NCBI GenBank assembly: GCA_934699585.1
Contig: CAKUWY010000017.1
Location: 7,582 to 71,581 of the forward strand
Origin: an uncultured Fibrobacter sp.
GTDB lineage: Bacteria > Fibrobacterota > Fibrobacteria > Fibrobacterales > Fibrobacteraceae
Reading direction: 5' to 3'
Length of the DNA: 64,000 bases
The translations under genes and the position numbers were made by a program. Positions 16,065 to 24,069 of this stretch are shown here, one piece after another; the first letter of the stretch is position 1; every line of letters starts with the position of its first letter. Under the pieces are notes generated by a model. It was given only the letters and a program-made list of their open reading frames with translations. It was not told where the DNA came from and ran no database searches.

Positions 16065-17312
16065 ATGATTTGGGCAAAATACATAGGACTTTCGGCACTA
16101 GCTCTGCTGGCTGCATGTTCAAACGACGCAAAAGACGTTGCCGCCGGGTCCCTTGAAACCGAAAATTCCATCGCATTCCATGTGAAATTGGCAAACGGGC
16201 AGAACGCCTCCAAGGCGTACGTCATCATCCATGATTCAAAGTACTTCGCAGACGATGCTGATCTGAATTCTACCCAGCATCCTCAGACCGACGAAAACGG
16301 AATTTTGGAATTGGATTCCCTGCCCAGAGGCAATTACATTGTAGAAGTTCGCGGTCTCCAAGATGAGCAGGAACAAAAGGGAGCTACCACTTTCGAAATC
16401 ACTCAAGTCGATAATGACTCCGGCAAGGTAGTGACTGTGCAAACAGGCATTCCCGCATCTTTTGAAGGCAAGGCCTACACGGACAAATACCCCGCCTGGG
16501 TCATGATTCGCGGTCTGGAATACAAGGTTCCCGTAGACTCCCAGGGCAACTTCTCCTTTGAGTCACTCCCCGAAGGCGTGTTCGAGTTCGTTCTGGTCCA
16601 CTCGCAAACCAACATCGCGGGGGCGACGGTTTCCCAGATTCTTACAGAGGAAGAAATCTGCGTGGGTTGCAAGGATTTGGAACCCGTCAACCTGGTCGAT
16701 AAAACCGTTCCGCCCAGGGACTCCGTTTCTAGGGACACCGCTGCCGTGGATACCGCCGACACGGACACCATTTCCGGGGACACCCTCAAACACGTTGTTT
16801 TTGACGATTTCGAAAACGGTGTTTCCGCATGGTACGAATCCCATTCCGAAAAAGCTTCCGGAAGCCTTGAAATCTCCGAAGCTGGTGAAGGACGCAACGG
16901 TCTAGCGGCTCATTTTCAATGCGTGAACGACTCCCTGTACAACTGGGCCCTGATGGGGCAATACCTGGGAGAATCCATCGACATGAGTGCTTTGGATTCT
17001 GTGGTGTTCTGGGCCAGAGGTTCTGTCAAGAACTACATTTCCTTTTCCTTTGACATCGTCAAGGCAGACTCCAAGGCCAATATTACCAATATCAAGTCCT
17101 GGACCCACATCGTACTGACCGAGGAATGGGCCCGCTACTCCTTTACCCCAGCCGATATGATTGATGCCGAAAACCAGAATGGAGGCAATGTTGGATGGGA
17201 TGCCGTAAAGGACAGCGTCACTAACATTTCCATTTTCGGTGGAGCAGGCGGGGAATTCTGGATTGACGACATTGAATTTTTCGGTTTAGAAAAGATTACC
17301 TTCAAAGAATAA
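16065..17312 (+). CDS. lipoprotein with a carboxypeptidase-regulatory-like domain and a CBM11-like C-terminus
   Basis: This 415-residue protein has a signal peptide ending in the lipobox LLAAC. Residues about 35-125 look like a beta-sandwich of the carboxypeptidase-regulatory type (TDENGILELDSLPRGNYIVEVRG), and a second, similar unit follows (VDSQGNFSFESLPEGVFEF). A Thr/Asp-rich linker of TADTDT type leads to residues about 245-410, which resemble carbohydrate-binding jelly rolls (VFDDFENGVSAWYESH ... ISIFGGAGGEFWIDDIEFF). It is probably anchored in the envelope and may bind glycan. It lies 31 bases after the TIGR02147 gene, probably in the same operon. No enzyme motif is visible. Confidence 0.75.
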   Translation: MIWAKYIGLSALALLAACSNDAKDVAAGSLETENSIAFHVKLANGQNASKAYVIIHDSKYFADDADLNSTQHPQTDENGILELDSLPRGNYIVEVRGLQDEQEQKGATTFEITQVDNDSGKVVTVQTGIPASFEGKAYTDKYPAWVMIRGLEYKVPVDSQGNFSFESLPEGVFEFVLVHSQTNIAGATVSQILTEEEICVGCKDLEPVNLVDKTVPPRDSVSRDTAAVDTADTDTISGDTLKHVVFDDFENGVSAWYESHSEKASGSLEISEAGEGRNGLAAHFQCVNDSLYNWALMGQYLGESIDMSALDSVVFWARGSVKNYISFSFDIVKADSKANITNIKSWTHIVLTEEWARYSFTPADMIDAENQNGGNVGWDAVKDSVTNISIFGGAGGEFWIDDIEFFGLEKITFKE

Positions 17313-17335
17313 TCCCAAATCTCTCCCCTCCCCCA

Positions 17336-17350
17336 TTGACAATTTGTCAA
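17336..17350. promoter_or_regulatory. palindrome upstream of the GH43 gene
   Basis: TTGACAA and TTGTCAA are arranged around a central T. The core GACAATTTGTC is shared exactly with the longer palindrome before the GH10 gene (19881-19901). It is a candidate operator. It lies just ahead of the terminator hairpin and about 80 bases before the GH43 start. Confidence 0.5.
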
Positions 17351-17353
17351 CGG

Positions 17354-17386
17354 AAAGAACGGGTTCAAGGCCCGTTCTTTTGTTTT
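17354..17386 (+). terminator. rho-independent terminator after the lipoprotein gene
   Basis: The 10-base arms AAAGAACGGG and CCCGTTCTTT enclose a 7-base loop and are followed by TGTTTT. It would end the TIGR02147/lipoprotein transcript before the GH43 gene. Confidence 0.85.
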
Positions 17387-17430
17387 ATAAGTCTAAATTT
17401 TTAATATAGATAAGTAAAATGGGAGGGTCT

Positions 17431-19857
17431 ATGAAAATTGGGATGGTTAAGGGGATAAAGAAAGCACTCCTTGCAGTAGCCGGACTCGCCACGTTCGGCC
17501 TCGCGGACAATCCCATTTCAACCTACCATTACCTGGCAGACCCGTCGGCAGCTTCCGACGGAGAAACCTTCTATATCCTGACCGATACGGACGACATGTG
17601 CGTCAGTTCAGACCCGTTTAACTACGATATTGTCGGACTATATGCCTTTACCTCCAAGGACATGAAAAACTGGACAGACCATGGCCTGATCTTCCGTTCA
17701 AAACGCGAATTTGAAACCTACCCGAACAACACATGGGCTTCAGGCATTGCCGTTAGGAATGGCAAAGTCTATATAGTATATCCCGATGGAGCAAGTGGTG
17801 TGGGAATGATTACAGCTCCAAGCATTGACGGTCCATACACCGACCCAATTGCCGAATCCTATGGCGGAACAATAAGGCAGATTGCAGGTTACTACAGAGA
17901 TGGCAGTACCTATAATCCCATTATCGCCATATTCAACGGGTGTGACGACATAGAGCACTGCTTCGATCCCGGCATCTTTTTTGATGATGATGGCTCCGGT
18001 TACGTGATTTTTGGTGGTGGTAGCGCGAATTACCAAAAGCGCCCAATAGGTAACAATTTTGACATAGTCAAATTTACCGATCAAGACGGCAAGATTACCA
18101 TCGACAAGAATTCTCTCACGCGTATCCAAGCACCGGGTTCGTTCGAAGCGCCCTACCTGCACAAATACAATGGCAAATATTACCTCAGTTTCAACAACGA
18201 CAAACAGATTATTGACTACGGCATATCCACCAGCATTACCGGGCCATATTCCTACGAAGGCGAAGTCATTCCTGCCATTTGGCAAGTTCCTGGAGCCAAC
18301 AACAGAGGAGGCAACAACCACCAGGGTTTTGCCAAATTCAAGAACCGATGGTATGCCGTCTATCATGACCGCCGGCTGGTGTCCGCAAGCGAGCATCCTG
18401 TTTCCTGCAGCAAGAGCGAAGGATGTGTAACCGACCCCGAACCAGGAAACCACAGAAGTGTATCCATTGACGAAATCACCTGGAACGGCGACAGGATGAA
18501 TACACTTACCTTTACCAACGAAGGGCCAGAACAGATTGCCCCCTTTGACCCTTACCAGCGCTACAAGGCCCTCACCAGTTCCAAGCAGCGCAACGTACGT
18601 AGCCGCACCGACTGGACACGCGGCCAACCCGTAAAGCATGTGCTTACTCCCCTAGCATCCAAAGAATCCTGGATACGCGTTTCTGGCGTGGATTTCGGCT
18701 CAGGAGCAACCAGCTTTATCGTGACCGCCGCAAGTGTCGCCAGCGGAAACTCTATCGAAATTCGCAGCGACTCCCCTACGGGTACACTGGCCGGGACCTG
18801 CGAACTCCCGCAAACAGGAGACAACATACAAGATGAAAACGGATGGAGAAATTACGAAACTACGGAATGTGCCGTGACCGGTCTTTCCGATGTAGTAGAG
18901 CAGCTGTTCCTGGTATTCAAAGGTTCTCAAGATTCTACCATGGGTATCTTGGAATGGGAATTCACCAGCGGCCTTGGAGAACCCCAGAAGCCCTTCAATG
19001 CAACAAATACGCCCTGGACTATTCCAGGGAAAATCGAGGCCGAGGATTTTGACCAACCTGGCAGAGGATCGAACAACAAATCATACAATGATTCTGATCC
19101 AGACATTAACCAGGGCGGAAGCAACTATCGTGAAGGCCTCGGAGTTGACATCAAGGACCTGGAAAATGGAGGTCACGCCATAGGCTGGAACGCTAATGGA
19201 GATTGGCTGGAATACACGATCAGTGTTCCCGAAACCGGCCACTATACCCTATATGCCGCAGTATCTGGCGAAGGTGGACGTATGGTTTTCACATTGGACG
19301 GCAATCAAGTTGGCGATACGATCAACGTGTCGAAGGAGAATGCAGCAGAAACCGATACGGTCAGCGAAGAAGCTTATAGCGATTTCTACAAGGTAAAGAC
19401 AAATGTAATGCTCGAATCCGGGGAGCATATTCTTCGAATGACCGTCGCCCAGCAATGGTTCGATTTGGACTATATCAATTTCGTCAAGGGAGAAAATGCT
19501 CCTGATGACTCCCCCATCGACAATACAGATGAAAGTTCCAGTTCAATGGCGGTAAATCCGTCCAGCAGTTCCACCGAAGGTTCCAGTAGCTCCGCATTAC
19601 CCTCCAGCAGTTCTGTTGGGTCAACAGACGACGAAGGGATTGACATTTCTAGCACTAGCACGGAAGCTATCTTCGGCATTGCAGAACTGGAATTGAGTAA
19701 TGCCAAAAGAGATTACAGGCTCTATTCCCTGAACGGGGAGCTCCTCAGGCAATCCACAGATGCGCCGATTTCCATTAGAGGGCTAAAAAAGGGCGTTTAT
19801 CTGCTCCAGATTAGAAATGGGGCTTCAAAACAGGGGAAAATGGTCCTTATTAAGTAA
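17431..19857 (+). CDS. secreted GH43 glycoside hydrolase with CBM6
   Basis: This 808-residue protein has a signal peptide, then a GH43 five-blade domain (residues about 28-320) with the catalytic pattern Asp37 (ADPSA), Asp179 (FDPGIFF) and Glu239 (SFEAPYLHK). GH43 enzymes remove arabinose or xylose from xylan and arabinan. A CBM6-like beta-sandwich follows (about 375-515), then a clear CBM6 (about 530-685; PGKIEAEDFD, NGDWLEYTISV, WFDLDYINF), poly-Ser linkers and a C-terminal sorting-like domain (YSLNGELLRQ ... GVYLLQI). ATG 17431 is chosen over ATG 17419 because GGGAGG sits 7 bases before it. Likely substrate: xylan side chains, inferred from the GH10 neighbour. Confidence 0.9.
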   Translation: MKIGMVKGIKKALLAVAGLATFGLADNPISTYHYLADPSAASDGETFYILTDTDDMCVSSDPFNYDIVGLYAFTSKDMKNWTDHGLIFRSKREFETYPNNTWASGIAVRNGKVYIVYPDGASGVGMITAPSIDGPYTDPIAESYGGTIRQIAGYYRDGSTYNPIIAIFNGCDDIEHCFDPGIFFDDDGSGYVIFGGGSANYQKRPIGNNFDIVKFTDQDGKITIDKNSLTRIQAPGSFEAPYLHKYNGKYYLSFNNDKQIIDYGISTSITGPYSYEGEVIPAIWQVPGANNRGGNNHQGFAKFKNRWYAVYHDRRLVSASEHPVSCSKSEGCVTDPEPGNHRSVSIDEITWNGDRMNTLTFTNEGPEQIAPFDPYQRYKALTSSKQRNVRSRTDWTRGQPVKHVLTPLASKESWIRVSGVDFGSGATSFIVTAASVASGNSIEIRSDSPTGTLAGTCELPQTGDNIQDENGWRNYETTECAVTGLSDVVEQLFLVFKGSQDSTMGILEWEFTSGLGEPQKPFNATNTPWTIPGKIEAEDFDQPGRGSNNKSYNDSDPDINQGGSNYREGLGVDIKDLENGGHAIGWNANGDWLEYTISVPETGHYTLYAAVSGEGGRMVFTLDGNQVGDTINVSKENAAETDTVSEEAYSDFYKVKTNVMLESGEHILRMTVAQQWFDLDYINFVKGENAPDDSPIDNTDESSSSMAVNPSSSSTEGSSSSALPSSSSVGSTDDEGIDISSTSTEAIFGIAELELSNAKRDYRLYSLNGELLRQSTDAPISIRGLKKGVYLLQIRNGASKQGKMVLIK

Positions 19858-19880
19858 AAAGTTTACAAAGGTTTACAATT

Positions 19881-19901
19881 CTTTGGACAATTTGTCCAAA
19901 G
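19881..19901. promoter_or_regulatory. perfect 10+1+10 palindrome upstream of the GH10 gene
   Basis: The arms CTTTGGACAA and TTGTCCAAAG flank a single T. No T run follows on either strand, so it is unlikely to be a terminator. It shares GACAATTTGTC with the palindrome before the GH43 gene. Two GTTTACAA copies lie just upstream (19861-19878). Candidate binding site of a regulator common to both hydrolase genes. Confidence 0.6.
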
Positions 19902-19971
19902 AAAAAAGACAAACAAATCGCTGTAAGGCTGTCACCAAAGGTAAATTTTAGAGAAAAAGAAGGAATCCCTC

Positions 19972-22155
19972 ATGACCAAACACGGACTTTTATTAAAAAA
20001 GATTTTGTTCCTGGGACTGGCCTCAGCCGCCATTTCTATGTCAAACGCCGCCTTGGCCGATGGTGGTGCCAAGTTCCTCGGCAACATCACCACGGGAGGA
20101 ACGATCCGCAACGATATGGGCGATTACTGGAACCAGATTACACCCGAAAACGGCTGTAAATGGGGGTCCATTCACTCCCTTTCCAATGGGATGAGCGGAA
20201 CAAGTGTGTTTAATTGGGATAATTACGACAAATGTGCTGGCGCTTACGAGTGGGCAAAAGAAAAACCCGGTGAACGTCATTTCAAATTCCACGCCCTAGT
20301 TTGGGGATCCCAATACCCAAGTTTTCTGTGCAAAAAGAAAAACCCAAGCATTACCGTTGAAAAGACACGAGAATATATTACTGAATGGTTTGACGCCGTT
20401 GCAAAAAGATTCCCTGACCTTGAATATATCGATGTAGTAAACGAGGCGATTTGGTCCGGCAATAATTACCACTCCGGCTATCTCGCTCCAGCCGAAGGTG
20501 CCGAAGGCGTCAGCACAGATGACGCCGCATGCGGTGGTTCCTACATTATCGAGGCTCTCGGTGGCGACAGTATAGTGAACGGTAAGCACCAATACAATTT
20601 TATCACTACTGCCTTCAAAATGGCTCGGGAACGTTGGCCTAACGCAGTCCTCATTTACAACGACTACAATACACTTTCATGGCAAATGAACGAAGGTATC
20701 GAACTTGTCCAGACCATTATCAAAAACGGGGCTCCCGTAAATGCATACGGTCAGCAGGGCCACGATTGCAAGGACCTTCGCGCAGAAGACTGGACAGACC
20801 AATGGGGCAACAAACAGCTAAGTTTCTCAAATAGGCTGAAAAAAATCCACGAAGAAACCGGTCTTCCTCTGTTTATCACTGAATATGACATCGGAGAAGC
20901 GAATGACGAATCCCAGAAAAACGTCATTGCACAACAAATCCCTTTTTTGTGGGAAACGGAATGGATAGCTGGCATTACCATCTGGGGATATATCGACGGA
21001 GCAACTTGGCGTGACAACACTGGGTTAATGAAACCCAACGGTGATGTCAAATCGAATCCTAACGTCTCCGCCACAAACCGAGCCTCAATGAACTGGCTCG
21101 TGCAGTACTTTAGCGAGCACCTGAACGACGGCAAAAACACCACAGGTATGGGCGGTGGAACCGTCGTAGATTCTGTTCCTCAGAAGCCCTTCAACTCCAC
21201 CAACACCCCATGGGCCATTCCCGGCAAAATTGAGGCCGAAGACTTTGATATTCCGGGTAAAGGGAGCGGCAATGACTCCTATAAAGAATCAAAGTCCGCC
21301 GAAGACGGAGACTCCGATTACCGCGCCGGAACTGGCGTAGACCTGTACAAGAGGGGTTCAGGCATTGTCGTAGGGTATAACGATGAGGGTGACTGGCTCG
21401 AATACACCGTCAATATCCAAGAAGCCGGCAATTATACATTCTTTGCAGCCGTTGCAGCCGATCACGCTGGCGGTAGCTTTAAGATGTCTCTAGACGGTAT
21501 CGACATAACCGATGAAATAGCCGTCCCTGCAAATAAAGCAGCTGCCGTAGAAGGTGAAGAAGAAAATTATAATGACTACAATAAGGTATCAGCAAATGTA
21601 ACCTTCTCCGAAAATCAAGTCGGTGAGCACGTTCTGCGTTTGACCATAACCGGTGTTTATTTCGACATTGACTACTTTAACTTTGTAAAGGGCCAGAATG
21701 CCGAAGATGACGATCCCCTCAACAGTTCGGCAACGACAAGCAACAACAGTTCTTCATCCGCAAACAACCAGAATTCCTCCGCCTCTGATAATCCAAATTC
21801 TTCGGCGTCGGGCAACCCGAATTCCTCGGCCACGGACAACCCGATTTCTTCGGCATCAAGCAATCCGAATTCTACATCCTCTGGCGAGAACATGCCCGAA
21901 TCTTCCGCTAATGGATCAACCAATAAAACAGATGCCCCTGCCGCCATCGAAAACAACATTCACATGGCAACACATAGCCTTACCGACTACGACATCATCG
22001 ACATCCATGGCGTACGCATCGGCCGCCTAAGCGCACACAGCACACAACAAGCTATTGAAACTGCCAAATACAGCGCCACTATCAAATCTTCGGGAATATA
22101 TTACATCCGCTCTAGAGCTACTGGTAAAATCCAGAGCCTGCGGATAGTACGCTAA
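19972..22155 (+). CDS. secreted GH10 endo-xylanase with CBM6
   Basis: This 727-residue protein has a signal peptide to about residue 29, then a GH10 barrel (about 32-380). The acid/base is Glu158 in VVNEAIW and the nucleophile is Glu304 in LFITEYDIGEA; HALVWGSQYP is also typical. It cuts beta-1,4-xylan. A CBM6 spans about 395-560 (PGKIEAEDFDIPG, EGDWLEYTVNI, YFDIDYFNF) and closely resembles that of the GH43 neighbour. A linker of repeated NPNSSAS-type units and a C-terminal domain (DIHGVRIGRLS ... GIYYIRS) follow. The two enzymes probably act together on substituted xylan. An AAGGAA ribosome site precedes the ATG. Confidence 0.95.
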   Translation: MTKHGLLLKKILFLGLASAAISMSNAALADGGAKFLGNITTGGTIRNDMGDYWNQITPENGCKWGSIHSLSNGMSGTSVFNWDNYDKCAGAYEWAKEKPGERHFKFHALVWGSQYPSFLCKKKNPSITVEKTREYITEWFDAVAKRFPDLEYIDVVNEAIWSGNNYHSGYLAPAEGAEGVSTDDAACGGSYIIEALGGDSIVNGKHQYNFITTAFKMARERWPNAVLIYNDYNTLSWQMNEGIELVQTIIKNGAPVNAYGQQGHDCKDLRAEDWTDQWGNKQLSFSNRLKKIHEETGLPLFITEYDIGEANDESQKNVIAQQIPFLWETEWIAGITIWGYIDGATWRDNTGLMKPNGDVKSNPNVSATNRASMNWLVQYFSEHLNDGKNTTGMGGGTVVDSVPQKPFNSTNTPWAIPGKIEAEDFDIPGKGSGNDSYKESKSAEDGDSDYRAGTGVDLYKRGSGIVVGYNDEGDWLEYTVNIQEAGNYTFFAAVAADHAGGSFKMSLDGIDITDEIAVPANKAAAVEGEEENYNDYNKVSANVTFSENQVGEHVLRLTITGVYFDIDYFNFVKGQNAEDDDPLNSSATTSNNSSSSANNQNSSASDNPNSSASGNPNSSATDNPISSASSNPNSTSSGENMPESSANGSTNKTDAPAAIENNIHMATHSLTDYDIIDIHGVRIGRLSAHSTQQAIETAKYSATIKSSGIYYIRSRATGKIQSLRIVR

Positions 22156-22182
22156 AATCACACACAAAAACACCCAAATCCC

Positions 22183-22220
22183 AAGGGCTCCGGAACGAAA
22201 GTTCCGGGGCTTTTGTTTTT
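22183..22220 (+). terminator. rho-independent terminator after the GH10 gene
   Basis: CCGGAAC and GTTCCGG pair around a GAAA tetraloop; the stem extends through further pairs and ends in TTTTGTTTTT. Confidence 0.88.
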
Positions 22221-22265
22221 CACTGTTCCACTAAATTGTTACTGCATTTTTTATATTAAGACGAG

Positions 22266-23435
22266 ATGAGAGAACCCGCAGAGCACAAGCAGGAAAAGGA
22301 AAAGTGCATCCTCGTAGGAATAGCCACCCCGAAGGTGCGCCCCTGGCTTGCCCAGGAGCAGCTTGCGGAACTGGGCCGACTCGCCGAGACCGCAGGAGCC
22401 GTCGTTTCGGCCTCCTACCTGCAGCGGGTCCAGAACTTTAGCCCAGCTACCCTCATCGGCGAAGGCAAGGTCGAAGAAATCAAGCATGCCCTAGCCCAGC
22501 TGGACGCCAAGATGGTAGTTTTTGACGACGACCTTTCGGGCTCTCAAGTGCGCAACCTGGAACAGCGACTGCCGGGAATCAAGGTGCTGGACCGTACAGG
22601 CCTGATTTTGGACATTTTCGCCAAGCACGCCATCACGGCAGAAAGCCGCCTGATGGTAGAGGTTGCCCAGCTCCAGTACATGATGCCCCGCCTCACTAGG
22701 GCCTGGACCCATCTTTGCCGCCAGCACAACGGAGGCATCGGCACCAAGGGCCCTGGCGAGACCCAGCTGGAAACGGACCGGCGCATGATCCGCAAACGCA
22801 TCCAGGAACTGAAAAAGAAACTGGCCAAAATCGAGGACGCCAGAGAAAGCCAGGCCGAAAAGCGAAACGACATCTTTCAGGTTGGGATCGTAGGCTATAC
22901 CAATGCGGGCAAGTCCACCCTCACCAACCGCCTGACCGGTGCCGACGTTTACGTAGAGGACAAGCTTTTTGCCACCCTGGACAGCACCACCCGCAAACTT
23001 TTTCTGGACGGGGAGAACATTATCCTTTCGGATACCGTAGGTTTTATCCGCAAGCTCCCCCACAACCTTATTGAGACCTTCAAGAGCACCCTGGGCGTAG
23101 CGGCTCATGCGGACTGCATCTTGGAGGTAGTGGACGGAGCCGCCCCGGATTACCGCGAACACCTGGAAGTGACCCACAGGACTTTGGAAGGTATCATCGA
23201 CGAAAAAACGCCCCGAATCCGGGTGTTCAACAAGGTGGAAATCGCCGACGAGGCACGCCGTACCGAACTTTTGCAGAACTATCCGGAGGCTATCCAGATA
23301 AGCGCCAAGGAGAACATCGGCATGGAAAGGCTCCGTAAGGAATTCAGGGACCAGCTGGAACGCTGGAAAGAACGCCGAAACGCTCGGGAGGCCGAAGAAA
23401 AGGAACGTGCCGAGGCGGCGTGGCCGGAGGTGTAA
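22266..23435 (+). CDS. hflX: GTPase HflX
   Basis: This 389-residue protein has the HflX N-terminal domain (RVQNFSPATLIGEGKVEEI, then RTGLILDIFAKHA and a GGIGTKGPGETQLETDRR loop), a coiled linker and a GTPase domain: G1 GYTNAGKS, G3 DTVGF and a KVEIAD segment in the G4 position, where NKVE is read. HflX splits stalled ribosomes and acts under heat or antibiotic stress. The usual C-terminal extension is short. It begins its own unit after the GH10 terminator and is followed by pgpA. Confidence 0.95.
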   Translation: MREPAEHKQEKEKCILVGIATPKVRPWLAQEQLAELGRLAETAGAVVSASYLQRVQNFSPATLIGEGKVEEIKHALAQLDAKMVVFDDDLSGSQVRNLEQRLPGIKVLDRTGLILDIFAKHAITAESRLMVEVAQLQYMMPRLTRAWTHLCRQHNGGIGTKGPGETQLETDRRMIRKRIQELKKKLAKIEDARESQAEKRNDIFQVGIVGYTNAGKSTLTNRLTGADVYVEDKLFATLDSTTRKLFLDGENIILSDTVGFIRKLPHNLIETFKSTLGVAAHADCILEVVDGAAPDYREHLEVTHRTLEGIIDEKTPRIRVFNKVEIADEARRTELLQNYPEAIQISAKENIGMERLRKEFRDQLERWKERRNAREAEEKERAEAAWPEV

Positions 23436-23466
23436 GGAATGTGGGGTGTGGAGTGAGAGGTGTGAG
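23436..23466. repeat. short heptanucleotide tract between hflX and pgpA
   Basis: The units GAATGTG, GGGTGTG, GAGTGAG and AGGTGTG follow one another with a 7-base period. The last units contain GAGAGG just before the pgpA ATG, so the repeat supplies its ribosome site. Confidence 0.65.
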
Positions 23467-24069
23467 ATGAATAAAGAAGAATTAAAAGAAAAATACGGTA
23501 AGAAACGGGTGACTCACGAATGGCGCAGGACAGACAGGTTCACCGCCCTCGTAACCACCTTCTTTGGCTCGGGAATGAGCCCGAAGGCTCCCGGCACCAT
23601 GGGTAGCCTTGCCGCAGCGATTGTCGCCTACCCCATGGCATGGTTTGCATTTCGCCAATTTAGAAACTACGTATGGTCCATTTCAGGCAATGCATTCCAT
23701 TTCGGTTTCTTTATAAACCCATTTTTCTTGGCAGCAGCCCTTATCGTATTCTTTGCCGCAATTCCCTTCGTAAATAAGGCGATGAAGGACACCGGCACCG
23801 AGGACCCCGGCTGGATAGTCATCGACGAAGTCTGCGGGATTTTCATGACACTCGCTTTTCTCCCGACGTACACAATCGTACATTATCCATGGTTCCTAGC
23901 CATCGCCTTTGGGCTTTTCCGCTTTTTTGACATCCTGAAGCCGTTGGGAATTCACAGGTTCGAGAAATTCCCCAGAGCCTGGGGCGTCATGGCCGACGAC
24001 CTGCTGGGCGGTATATATGCAGGAATCTTGCTAGGAGGAGTCTCATGGCTCGTCTCTTCTTATTATTGA
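23467..24069 (+). CDS. pgpA: phosphatidylglycerophosphatase A
   Basis: This 200-residue inner-membrane enzyme removes the phosphate from phosphatidylglycerophosphate to make phosphatidylglycerol. Family motifs are SPKAPGTMGSLAA, DPGWIVIDEVCG (acidic metal-binding cluster) and GVMADDLLGG. There are four hydrophobic segments. ATG 23467 is the natural start; residues encoded upstream come from hflX-end and repeat DNA. The last 25 bases overlap the start of the GH5-glycosyltransferase gene, so the two are probably translated from one transcript. Confidence 0.93.
   Translation: MNKEELKEKYGKKRVTHEWRRTDRFTALVTTFFGSGMSPKAPGTMGSLAAAIVAYPMAWFAFRQFRNYVWSISGNAFHFGFFINPFFLAAALIVFFAAIPFVNKAMKDTGTEDPGWIVIDEVCGIFMTLAFLPTYTIVHYPWFLAIAFGLFRFFDILKPLGIHRFEKFPRAWGVMADDLLGGIYAGILLGGVSWLVSSYY

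Noticed and set aside
19881..19901. Terminator of the GH43 gene
   Set aside because: The palindrome is followed by an A-rich stretch on the plus strand, and no T run is present; an operator fits better.
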